DNA of 6,542 nt from Balneolaceae bacterium (GTDB lineage Bacteria > Bacteroidota > Rhodothermia > Balneolales > Balneolaceae): assembly GCA_007134665.1 (NCBI GenBank), contig SLKH01000288.1, positions 1 to 6,542 of the forward strand, in the 5' to 3' direction. This document shows positions 1 to 6,542 of the stretch, in pieces (the first letter of the stretch is position 1; each line of letters starts with the position of its first letter). Position numbers and translations under genes: made by a program. Under the pieces are notes generated by a model. That model had not been told where the DNA came from. It did not search any database and saw only the letters and a program-made list of their open reading frames with translations.

Positions 1-35
1 ATTGGATACAATAGCTGTGTTTCAAATTCCATAGC

Positions 36-1973
36 TTACACTTTTCCCGCAGTTACTGGTTCCGGTGAATACATCTCCTCGATCAGGTCTGCATATTTAT
101 CACGTATAACATGACGCTTGAGTTTATAGAGATTTGTCAGCTCATCTCCCACTTCAAATGATTCCGGCAAAATTCGAAAACGCTGAATCTGTTCAAATCT
201 CTTGAAACCGTTCTCAGCCGATATCATTTTTTTGATTTCATTACGTATAATTTTATTCACCTCTTTATTCCCGGATAATTCAGCTAATGATGATGCTTTA
301 ATCCCTTTCCTGGCAAATTCATCCGGGTTGAGTTCGATCAGAACACCAACATGCTTTTTATCCTGGCCTACGAGCATGCTGTTTGTAATGTATGGGCTCT
401 GATTCAAACGCATCTCAACAGGTTCAGGCTCCAGGTTTTCACCGCTTGAGAGCACAATTGTAGCTTTACTCCGGCCCAGTATTTTCAGACAGTCATTAAA
501 CGTAATCATACCCAGGTCGCCGGTTTTTAGCCAGCCGCCCTCCATTGTATCTGCCGTTTTCTCAGGTTCTTTGTAATAGCCTTTCATCACCTGGGGGCCT
601 CTCACCCATATCTCACCCCGCTTACCCCTTCCGTTTTCAGGGTCTGACGGATCGGGGTACAGCTCTTTCCGGGTTTCCAGATCAACGAGTTTGATTTCTG
701 TATTATAGACCGGTGGCCCCACGGTTCCTACAACAAGTTGATCCGGCAGCCTCACGGCAAGTACCGGAGAGGTTTCTGTCATACCGTAACCTTCAAGCAC
801 GGGGATACCGATATAATTAAAAAATTTATCGATTTCTACCGGCAATGCACCGCCGCCAGAAATTGTTGCTTTTAAGGAACCCCCGGCACTTAACCGGATC
901 GGTTCAAGCACAGCAGCATTGAAAAAACCATACCAGGGCACAACGACCAGCCAACGTAACAGGTGCAGTGGTAATGTTAACAACCTTATCATCTCAGATG
1001 GAGGTGTTAACTTCAAATTATTCCCCCTGAGATGATACATGGATTCACTGTACTGCTTTCCCAGAAAGTAGGCAATTTTGAAAAGCAGCCGTCTCATCGG
1101 GTGGGCTTGTGATATTCTCTTTAAAATTCTTTCATGAAGGTTTTCCCATAAGCGGGGAGCAGAGCCCATAAAAGTCGGCTCCACATTTTTCAGATCATCG
1201 CCAAGTGTACGAATAGTTGTATAGTAAGTACAAACGCCACAACTTATGGTATACATTTCAAAAACCCGTTCAAAAATATGCCAAATTGGTAGAATTGAGA
1301 GTACCCGGTCAGTACAGTCGAGCCGGATCGGTATCACTTTCATTTGGGAGGTCATATTTGCATGGGTCAGCATTACCCCTTTCGGTTTACCGGTGGTTCC
1401 GGATGTATATATCAGAGTGAAGAGGTCATCCGGTTTGATATTTGCCATCCTGTTTTCTGCACGTAGATCACCCTGATCCCTGAGATCTGAACCTTTATCA
1501 ATGATATCCTGCATTTTATGAACACCTTTTTCAGTTTCCGCGTCCGGATCCATTAATATGATCTCTTCCAATACCGGCATCTGATCCCGAAGTCGAAGTA
1601 TTTTATCCTGGAGTTGTTCAGTCTCAACAAATGTAACTTTAACATTGGCATGGTTAATGATATAAATCATTTCATCATCCGTCACATCCCCGCCTCTCGG
1701 AACATCTGCCGCTCCACAAAACTGGACACCATAATCTGCAAGAATCCATTCGAATCGATTATCTCCAAACAGACCGACATGCTCTCTGGCTTCAACACCG
1801 AGTTCAATCAGTCCGGTTGCAAGATCGAGACCCTTCTCATATAATTCACGAAATGAAACCGGTTGCCAATCAAGTTCCTTGCGTCTTGTTGCAAATGCAG
1901 GCAGTGATTCATAGCGGTTAGCAGCGCGCTTATAAAGCTCAGCAAGATTTGGCGCTAATATGCGATTTTCCAT
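36..1973 (-). CDS. Long-chain fatty-acid--CoA ligase (AMP-binding, COG1022/FAA1 type)
   Basis: This 645-residue enzyme should activate long-chain fatty acids with ATP and CoA, through an acyl-AMP intermediate, to give acyl-CoA for beta-oxidation or lipid synthesis at the inner face of the membrane. The adenylate-forming motifs are all present and in order: the P-loop-like YTSGTTGKPKG at about residues 189-199, SAPRLWE at 271-277, GYGMTET at 395-401, KTGDLG at 483-488, the hinge GRSK with SSGEN at 500-513, and a C-terminal ELTNLYKLKR at 611-620 carrying the expected lysines. Length and the hydrophobic linker around 328-360 fit the long COG1022 class rather than E. coli-type FadD. The ATG lies just before a typical N-terminus (MENRILAPNLAELY); no Shine-Dalgarno sequence is well placed, with only a weak AGGG about 14 nt upstream. 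The gene stands alone on its strand, divergent from the stress-protein gene. Exact chain-length preference cannot be read from the sequence. Confidence 0.93.
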   Translation of the reverse strand: MENRILAPNLAELYKRAANRYESLPAFATRRKELDWQPVSFRELYEKGLDLATGLIELGVEAREHVGLFGDNRFEWILADYGVQFCGAADVPRGGDVTDDEMIYIINHANVKVTFVETEQLQDKILRLRDQMPVLEEIILMDPDAETEKGVHKMQDIIDKGSDLRDQGDLRAENRMANIKPDDLFTLIYTSGTTGKPKGVMLTHANMTSQMKVIPIRLDCTDRVLSILPIWHIFERVFEMYTISCGVCTYYTTIRTLGDDLKNVEPTFMGSAPRLWENLHERILKRISQAHPMRRLLFKIAYFLGKQYSESMYHLRGNNLKLTPPSEMIRLLTLPLHLLRWLVVVPWYGFFNAAVLEPIRLSAGGSLKATISGGGALPVEIDKFFNYIGIPVLEGYGMTETSPVLAVRLPDQLVVGTVGPPVYNTEIKLVDLETRKELYPDPSDPENGRGKRGEIWVRGPQVMKGYYKEPEKTADTMEGGWLKTGDLGMITFNDCLKILGRSKATIVLSSGENLEPEPVEMRLNQSPYITNSMLVGQDKKHVGVLIELNPDEFARKGIKASSLAELSGNKEVNKIIRNEIKKMISAENGFKRFEQIQRFRILPESFEVGDELTNLYKLKRHVIRDKYADLIEEMYSPEPVTAGKV

Positions 1974-2092
1974 ATACGTGTAGTTGACCCTGAAGGCAAT
2001 AGATTTCCGGTATCAGGTTTAAATCAAATTGATGTAAAAAAAATGAATATCGATATCATAAACAAAGAGATCATGTTAAACCTTACAATCAA

Positions 2093-2107
2093 TAGGGAAA
2101 TTCCCTA
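2093..2107. promoter_or_regulatory. Perfect 15-bp palindrome, candidate operator
   Basis: TAGGGAA-A-TTCCCTA is a perfect inverted repeat with 7-bp arms around a single central A. It sits in the 221-bp divergent intergenic region, about 87 bp before the stress-protein ATG and about 119 bp before the acyl-CoA ligase ATG. The size and symmetry suit a dimeric repressor of the TetR, GntR or MarR kind, and acyl-CoA ligase genes are often under such regulators. No regulator gene is in the window, so the role is an inference. The arms are too short and A/T-flanked to suggest a terminator. Confidence 0.35.
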
Positions 2108-2183
2108 CAGAAAATACATTAATCGCTCTACATATTCACAAGTGTTCTATGGTTATCATATGCTATCATTGAATTCATGAAAC

Positions 2184-2188
2184 AAGGA
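2184..2188 (+). promoter_or_regulatory. Ribosome binding site that decides the Usp start
   Basis: AAGGA lies 6 nt before the ATG at 2195. A second in-frame ATG at 2177 lies upstream of this site and has no comparable purine tract before it. Starting at 2195 also gives the usual Usp N-terminus, with the first beta strand (KNILVPTDFS) only a few residues in. This supports the 277-residue form over the 283-residue one. Confidence 0.6.
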
Positions 2189-2194
2189 TCTAAT

Positions 2195-3028
2195 ATGCCA
2201 GAACTCGTAAAAAATATACTTGTACCGACAGATTTCTCGGAATATTCAAAAAAATCGTTTGAACAGGCGTTGGTTTTAGCATCAGAGACAAAAGCATCTG
2301 TTACTCTTTTACACTGCATTGAACCACCTTATGATTTCGCATCAACTGTAGAAAGCACACTTGAACAAATGAAGAGGGGTGCAAACAAGCGGTTGAATGA
2401 CATGTTTCAGCAGCTAATGAAGGATGACCGGTTTAAGAATATTCAGGGTAATACAATGCTCGCAACCGGTTTAACAAAAGCGACCGTAATGGAAATTGTA
2501 AAATCAAGGGATATCGACTTGATTGTAATGGGAAGTATGGGTGTTTCCGCCCTGAGAAAAAGGTTATTTGGAAGCACTTCAACCGATATCGCATTGCGAT
2601 CACCCGTACCAGTTATCGTCGTTCCGGAAAGTGACGTTAATAAAGGTTTCAACCATATTCTTTTTGCAACCGATTACAGGCCAAATGATATCGAAACCAT
2701 TAAATCTCTTGTACAAATCGCTGAACTATTCGACTCCACTATTCATATTGTGCATATTTCCAGCCAGGAGAGTTTTGATTCTAATTTAAGTTTCAGAGGA
2801 TTTCGTGAACTGGTAAAAGAAGAAGTATCTTACTCTAAATTAAATTTTGATATATATTTTGACGATGAGACTTTTACAGGTTTATCAAGATACATCGAAA
2901 ATAATGACATCGACATGCTTGTGATGACCCGTTATAAAAAGTCGATTATGAAATCATTATTTGAGAAAAACCATACCAAAGAGATGGGATATTATTCAAG
3001 AATCCCTATCATGGTAGTTCCCGGCTGA
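2195..3028 (+). CDS. Universal stress protein, two UspA domains in tandem
   Basis: This 277-residue soluble cytoplasmic protein is made of two UspA-like alpha/beta domains. Domain 1 (about residues 5-145) opens with NILVPTDFS, has the Asp of the first strand at 13, and carries a textbook ATP-binding motif G-2x-G-9x-G-S at Gly113, Gly116, Gly126 and Ser127, followed by PVPVIVVPE. Domain 2 (about 152-277) opens with HILFATD and ends with RIPIMVVPG, but the matching loop (TRYKKSIMKSLFEKNHTKEM, 245-264) has none of the spaced glycines, so it probably does not bind ATP the same way. Tandem Usps usually act in stress survival or as nucleotide-sensing partners of other proteins; the specific role here is unknown. 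An alternative start at 2177 would add MKQGSN, but the AAGGA site favours 2195. The gene is monocistronic by context: a terminator-like hairpin follows about 55 nt after the stop, and the neighbouring gene upstream is divergent. Confidence 0.9.
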   Translation: MPELVKNILVPTDFSEYSKKSFEQALVLASETKASVTLLHCIEPPYDFASTVESTLEQMKRGANKRLNDMFQQLMKDDRFKNIQGNTMLATGLTKATVMEIVKSRDIDLIVMGSMGVSALRKRLFGSTSTDIALRSPVPVIVVPESDVNKGFNHILFATDYRPNDIETIKSLVQIAELFDSTIHIVHISSQESFDSNLSFRGFRELVKEEVSYSKLNFDIYFDDETFTGLSRYIENNDIDMLVMTRYKKSIMKSLFEKNHTKEMGYYSRIPIMVVPG

Positions 3029-3083
3029 TACCAACCGGTTTATAAATTCAACTATTATAATGTGAACGCGAAGAATTAAACCC

Positions 3084-3106
3084 AAAAAAGTCGTTAGGCT
3101 TTTTTT
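3084..3106 (+). terminator. Putative A/U-rich intrinsic terminator after the Usp gene
   Basis: AAAAAAGTC pairs with GGCTTTTTT around a GTTA loop. This gives a 9-bp stem with one G-U wobble and two G-C pairs, ending in a run of seven T (3100-3106). It starts 55 nt after the stress-protein stop. Because the A tract and T tract are symmetric, it could also act on minus-strand transcripts arriving from the efflux operon. The stem is weak in G-C pairs, so the call is moderate. Confidence 0.45.
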
Positions 3107-3149
3107 GCACCGAAAGTGTTCGGTGCCGATCCCGACACGCTTGTCGGGA
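3107..3149. repeat. Two tandem strong hairpins, possible dispersed palindromic element
   Basis: Hairpin 1 is GCACCGAA (3107-3114), loop AGTG, TTCGGTGC (3119-3126), an 8-bp perfect stem. After the three bases CGA, hairpin 2 is TCCCGACA (3130-3137), loop CGCT, TGTCGGGA (3142-3149), also an 8-bp perfect stem. Both have 4-nt loops and are more GC-rich than the surrounding intergenic DNA. Neither is followed by a T tract on the plus strand; the T tract lies before hairpin 1. The pair therefore looks more like a REP-type repeat, or a transcript 3'-end stabiliser beside the terminator, than a stand-alone terminator. Whether copies exist elsewhere cannot be judged from this window. Confidence 0.5.
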
Positions 3150-3240
3150 AAACACAAAAGTTCATGAGTATTCTTTAAAATTAAGAAACCCTGACTGTTT
3201 CAATGACAAATTTGGGTTGAAAAATTCATCACTTAAAACC

Positions 3241-3468
3241 ATGGAATCAAAAGAGAAAAAGAAACGTATCAAAATTGCAATCCGGCCGATGGAGGCAGAA
3301 GAGTTTGAATCTATAGAAAAGTGGGAAAACGAGGGTGGGCCCCCTCCGTCTGAAGAAATCTACACAACTACAGATCTTCCGGTAAAACCTGGTGACACAA
3401 TTCGGATCAAGTCCGGAAAAGTCATCTATGAAAATGGTTATTGCTTCTACCTTGCAGAAATCGAATAA
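3241..3468 (+). CDS. Small hypothetical protein, 75 residues
   Basis: I do not recognise this protein. It starts with a lysine-rich stretch (MESKEKKKRIKI), has an acidic middle with EEFESIEKWENE and a Gly/Pro turn (GGPPPSEE, about residues 31-38), and ends with a likely beta-rich segment (VKPGDTIRIKSGK then VIYENGYCFYLAEIE). The PGDTIRI pattern resembles turns in small beta-barrel folds, but this is not enough to assign a family. There is no signal peptide or membrane segment. The composition looks like a real protein rather than a chance frame. An in-frame TTG at 3217 would add eight residues; neither start has a good Shine-Dalgarno sequence, so ATG is preferred. It stands alone, after the hairpin cluster, and converges on the TolC-family gene with 54 bp between the stops. 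Confidence 0.6.
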   Translation: MESKEKKKRIKIAIRPMEAEEFESIEKWENEGGPPPSEEIYTTTDLPVKPGDTIRIKSGKVIYENGYCFYLAEIE

Positions 3469-3522
3469 TCGATACATGCAATAATCAGCTTCGCATGGCC
3501 AATTCTTTATGAAATACCACGC

Positions 3523-4848
3523 TTAAAGTGCGATATGCTGGAGCCCTCCGCTTAACCGGAGCAGTTCGGTTTCTGCAATTTTCGCATCATACTTTGCTTC
3601 AATGAGTCTGCTTTCAGCAGATAAAAAAGTGCGCTGGGCTTCCCTGAATTCAATCGCACTGATCATGCCCTGCCTGAATCTCTCCAATGCGATATCGAGA
3701 GTTTCTTCTGCATTAGCGAGATTGTCCTCTTCAAGGTCAACCAATTCCAGACTGTTTTGATAGGTTCTGTATGCACGTAAAAATCCGGCATTAATTCGTT
3801 TCAGCTCTTCCTCGAGCATCAATTCACTATTTCGCTGATTGATCCTTGCATTCTGAATTCTCCTGTTAGTATTAAACCCATCAAATATATTAATACGTGC
3901 GGTAAGGCCAATATTGAATCCGTCAGTTTCATTAAAGATCAAAAAACCCCCGCCGCCTTCATTCCGGTTATAAGTGTATCCGCTGTGTAGTTCAAGCTGA
4001 GGAAACCGTTCACTTCGAATCTCCCTGATTTCAAGCTCTGCTATCCGTTGTTCAGTTCTTGCAAGCTGAATGGAAATATTGTTTTCAAGAATATTCTGTT
4101 GAAGTTCCCCCTGTTGCAAGGTCCGGTTAATAATTATATCGGGTGATACATCAAAATCTTCTTCAGCATCCCGGGCTAATATTTCATTCAGGTGAATTTT
4201 CGCTTCAACAAGCCGGTTACTTTCTCGCAGCACAGCAGCTCTGTCGGCATTCAGATCTGTCTGAGCCTGAAGCAGCTCATACTCGGATCCGGATCCCAGG
4301 TCACGTTTTGTTTCTGCGATATCAATTCTTTCAAGTGATACTTCCACGGAATTCTCAAGTACATTTAATTGCTCATTAATCCGGACAATATTTACATAGG
4401 CTGCTACAATCTGTTCAACAGTAGATTCTGCCTGTAAGCGAAATTCATCTCTGCCGAGCTGTTCAAATTCACCCAGCATTTCATGATTAATAAACATGTT
4501 CATCCCGTCGAAGAGTGTCCAGTTCAGTGAAATACCCGCATTGGTATTGGTGGATCTTGCCCCACGGTTTTCATTTACTCCATCAGTTGCCTGCGTTTCA
4601 AAACGACTATTCTCTACACTTTCTCTCCGTGTAGCATTCGCTGATATTGACGGTAAAAATCCGGCATTACCAAGCGTTCTGTTATTCGCAGCAATTTCGG
4701 CAACATTTCGGGAAATCTGTATCCCGTAATTATTTTCGAGGCCGATTTCAATCGCCTGGTCCAATGTTAATAATTCCTGACCTTTTACAGGTATGATCAT
4801 TAACAGGACCAATTGCAGGGTAATGAACGGTACTGTAAATTGTTTCAT
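3523..4848 (-). CDS. TolC-family outer-membrane efflux protein (OMF of an RND pump)
   Basis: This 441-residue protein should form the trimeric outer-membrane and periplasmic exit duct of a tripartite efflux pump. Residues 1-23 are a signal peptide with a hydrophobic core (FITLQLVLLMIIP) and a likely cleavage after VKG, before QELLTL; there is no lipobox cysteine, so it is not an NodT-type lipoprotein. The mature start LTLDQAIEIGLENN is the classic OEP opening. The internal duplication of TolC is plain: a beta-strand turn WTLFDG (110-115) recurs as INIFDG (319-324), and the helical block around 182-224 (SGSEYELLQAQTDL, then RLVEAKIHLNEIL) recurs around 392-433 (ISAIEFREAQRTFL, then RLIEAKYDAKIAETELL). 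Length is normal for the family. Its ATG overlaps the RND stop by 4 nt (ATGA), with no Shine-Dalgarno sequence of its own, which points to translational coupling. Substrates cannot be deduced. Confidence 0.93.
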   Translation of the reverse strand: MKQFTVPFITLQLVLLMIIPVKGQELLTLDQAIEIGLENNYGIQISRNVAEIAANNRTLGNAGFLPSISANATRRESVENSRFETQATDGVNENRGARSTNTNAGISLNWTLFDGMNMFINHEMLGEFEQLGRDEFRLQAESTVEQIVAAYVNIVRINEQLNVLENSVEVSLERIDIAETKRDLGSGSEYELLQAQTDLNADRAAVLRESNRLVEAKIHLNEILARDAEEDFDVSPDIIINRTLQQGELQQNILENNISIQLARTEQRIAELEIREIRSERFPQLELHSGYTYNRNEGGGGFLIFNETDGFNIGLTARINIFDGFNTNRRIQNARINQRNSELMLEEELKRINAGFLRAYRTYQNSLELVDLEEDNLANAEETLDIALERFRQGMISAIEFREAQRTFLSAESRLIEAKYDAKIAETELLRLSGGLQHIAL

Positions 4849-6542
4849 TTCAGAGATGTGACTTGTAATTCTTCAGCTTTTCTCAATCGTTCTTCATCGA
4901 CTTCAATCAGCTTTTTCTCGGATGCAAAGTAAGAATAGATCGCCGGAATGACATACAGTGTCAGAATGCTTCCGATGATCAAACCGAAAATAACAGCGAT
5001 ACCCATAGATACACGACTCTCAGAGCCTGCACCAAATGCAAGTGCGATTGGCAATATACCAAGAACGGTAGACATGGAGGTCATCAGAATCGGGCGGAAC
5101 CGGACCGCAGCCGCATCCTTGATCGCTTCCATGAGTTCCATTCCCTGTTCCTGCCTCTGGTTGGCAAACTCCACGATCAGGATACCATTCTTGGTCACCA
5201 GCCCAATCAACATAATCATTCCGATCTGGCTGAATATATTGAGCGTTTCACTGAAGTACCACAAAGCAAGAAGTGAACCGAAGAGTGCAAGAGGAACGGT
5301 AAATAAAATGATAAACGGATCCCTGAAGCTTTCAAACTGAGCGGCAAGAACCAGGTAAACCAGGATTAATGCAAATGCAAAAATAAAATCCATTGCAGCT
5401 GCACTGTCTGCAAAATCACGTGACGGGCCGGCAAGATCAGTGACAATTCGTTCATCGAGAATATTGTCTGCAATTTCATTCATCGCGTTAATACCATCGC
5501 CGATGGTATAGCCCGGTGCCAATGCCGCCGAAACCGTTGCAGAGGCATACCTGTTGAACCGGTAAAGCTGTGGAGGGCCGCTGTCTTCAGAAATTTCCAC
5601 AAGATTATCAAGCTGAATCAGTTCACCACGGTTATTTCTTACAAATATCGTTTGAAGGTCAATAGGGGCGTTCCTGTGCTCCCTTTCCATCTGCCCTATA
5701 ACCCAATACTGTTTGGAATCCATGATGAAGAATCCAAACCGGGTTCCACTCAGTGATAATTGCAAGGTTTGTGCGATATCCTGAGTGGAAACACCTAAAT
5801 TACGTGCACGATCCCTGTTGATATTGACCTGCAACTCAGGCCTGTTAAATTTCAGGTTAACATCTGCAAAGGTAAATGCATTGTGGCTTCTGACTTCCTG
5901 AAGAAATACAGGTATCAGATCCTGAAGCTGATCAAGTGTTTGAGCCTGGAGAACATACTGAACAGGCAAACCACCGCGTCGCTGGCCGATCGATTGCGGT
6001 TGAGACACGAACGTTTCGGCGCCAGTTAATTGTGATAATCTGGACGCAACATCATCTGCAATTTCCTGCTGAGAACGGTCACGTTCAGATCTGTCGACCA
6101 GGTTGATAAAACCAAATGCCGAATTTACCGACCCTGAAGCACCAAACCCGGGAGAGGTCACCGTATTCATCGCATGTAATTCCGGTACATTTTCCCGAAC
6201 TACAGAAATCATATCATCCACATAGGCATCCATATATTCATAAGTGGCACCTTCCGGAGCCGTTGCAGAAATCCTCATTTGCCCTCTGTCTTCCATGGGT
6301 GCAATTTCCTGCGGCAGAATACTGTTAATCCAAAGCCCGATTCCTGCGCTGAAAGCAATAATTACGAAAGCAAGCCATCTTTTTTCAAGAAAGGTATTCA
6401 GTGAAGATTTGTATTTGTTATTCAGCCAAACATAGAAAGGTTCCGTCAGGTTATAGAACTTATTTTTCTTTTGTTCTTTATTGAGAATTTTGGTTGATAA
6501 CATGGGCGTCAGCGTCAACGCTACAAAAGAAGATATTGCCAC
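4845..6542 (-). CDS. RND efflux transporter, HAE1/AcrB type (partial, C-terminal 565 residues)
   Basis: This is the inner-membrane proton-driven pump of a tripartite efflux system. The window holds roughly the second half of a protein normally about 1,030-1,050 residues long. It opens in transmembrane segment 6 (FVALTLTPMLSTKIL), then TM7 at about 57-76 of the fragment, the second periplasmic porter/docking loop (about 80-375, with EIAPMEDRG and APEGAT), and TM8-TM12 (about 383-538). TM10 carries the proton-relay lysine in GLVTKNGILIVEFAN (Lys451 of the fragment, matching AcrB Lys940) and TM11 the arginine in RFRPILMTS (Arg483, matching AcrB Arg971). The TM4 aspartates lie outside the window. 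The GTG at 6540-6542 is an internal valine codon, not a start. The stop overlaps the TolC-family start by 4 nt; the adaptor (HlyD/AcrA-like) gene is expected upstream, beyond the right edge. The intact relay residues suggest an active pump; the substrate is unknown. Confidence 0.95.
   Translation of the reverse strand: MAISSFVALTLTPMLSTKILNKEQKKNKFYNLTEPFYVWLNNKYKSSLNTFLEKRWLAFVIIAFSAGIGLWINSILPQEIAPMEDRGQMRISATAPEGATYEYMDAYVDDMISVVRENVPELHAMNTVTSPGFGASGSVNSAFGFINLVDRSERDRSQQEIADDVASRLSQLTGAETFVSQPQSIGQRRGGLPVQYVLQAQTLDQLQDLIPVFLQEVRSHNAFTFADVNLKFNRPELQVNINRDRARNLGVSTQDIAQTLQLSLSGTRFGFFIMDSKQYWVIGQMEREHRNAPIDLQTIFVRNNRGELIQLDNLVEISEDSGPPQLYRFNRYASATVSAALAPGYTIGDGINAMNEIADNILDERIVTDLAGPSRDFADSAAAMDFIFAFALILVYLVLAAQFESFRDPFIILFTVPLALFGSLLALWYFSETLNIFSQIGMIMLIGLVTKNGILIVEFANQRQEQGMELMEAIKDAAAVRFRPILMTSMSTVLGILPIALAFGAGSESRVSMGIAVIFGLIIGSILTLYVIPAIYSYFASEKKLIEVDEERLRKAEELQVTSLK

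Noticed and set aside
925..1120. Hydrophobic stretch inside the acyl-CoA ligase, considered as an inserted membrane domain
   Set aside because: A longer, partly hydrophobic linker in this position is usual for the COG1022 class, so it is a family trait and not an unusual insertion.
2047..2056. ATATCGATAT palindrome in the divergent intergenic region
   Set aside because: A 10-bp AT-rich palindrome that does not extend into its flanks is likely by chance here; the 15-bp palindrome at 2093-2107 is much stronger.
3056..3061. Perfect TATAAT, possible -10 box for the small ORF
   Set aside because: There is no -35-like element at proper spacing, and a terminator-like hairpin lies between it and the small gene. 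It is in AT-rich DNA where such a hexamer is expected by chance.
3207..3214. CAAATTTG, close to the Bacteroidota -7 element TAnnTTTG, just upstream of the small ORF
   Set aside because: The position is plausible, but the first base does not match, there is no TTTG at the -33 position, and it is unclear that this organism uses that consensus.
3475..3497. CATGC ... GCATG inverted repeat between the convergent genes
   Set aside because: A 5-bp stem with a 13-nt loop and no T tract is too weak to call a terminator.
4948..5340. A 130-codon open frame on the plus strand
   Set aside because: It lies entirely antisense to the well-conserved TM8-TM12 part of the RND transporter, and its translation has no recognisable family pattern. 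It is a shadow frame.
6540..6542. GTG as a start codon for the RND gene
   Set aside because: The codon falls inside the conserved TM6 segment (AISSFVALTLTPML); half of the protein is missing to the right, so the frame simply continues past the edge.

Overview
The window is ordinary chromosomal sequence of moderate GC content (about 40-45% by eye). It probably comes from a Bacteroidota/Balneolota-type bacterium, such as a marine or halophilic Balneolales relative. The main pointers are the Bacteroidota-like COG1022 acyl-CoA ligase (C-terminal ELTN..KLKR block), a two-domain UspA protein with a PTDFS start, and generally weak Shine-Dalgarno sites. A Gram-negative cell is certain from the RND/TolC efflux genes. 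The genus cannot be fixed from the sequence alone.

Layout from left to right: (1) 36-1973, minus strand, a complete long-chain acyl-CoA synthetase. (2) 1974-2194, a divergent intergenic region with a perfect 15-bp palindrome. (3) 2195-3028, plus strand, a tandem-domain universal stress protein. Its ATG is chosen over an upstream ATG because of a well-placed AAGGA. (4) 3029-3240, an intergenic region with an A/U-rich terminator-like hairpin followed by two strong GC-rich hairpins in tandem. (5) 3241-3468, plus strand, a 75-residue protein of unknown function. (6) 3523-4848, minus strand, a complete TolC-family outer-membrane factor. (7) 4845-6542, minus strand, the C-terminal 565 residues of an HAE1/AcrB-type RND transporter that runs off the right edge.

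The RND and TolC genes overlap by 4 nt (ATGA on the minus strand) and form one tripartite efflux operon. The periplasmic adaptor gene is expected beyond the right edge. The acyl-CoA synthetase and the stress protein are divergently transcribed from a shared 221-bp region and could share a regulator, but nothing in the sequence proves it. The small ORF converges on the efflux operon with 54 bp between stop codons.

I found no mobile element, CRISPR array, RNA gene or convincing new multi-gene system. The items most worth a second look are the tandem hairpins, the 15-bp palindrome, the asymmetric stress protein (one intact and one degenerate nucleotide site) and the small unrecognised gene.
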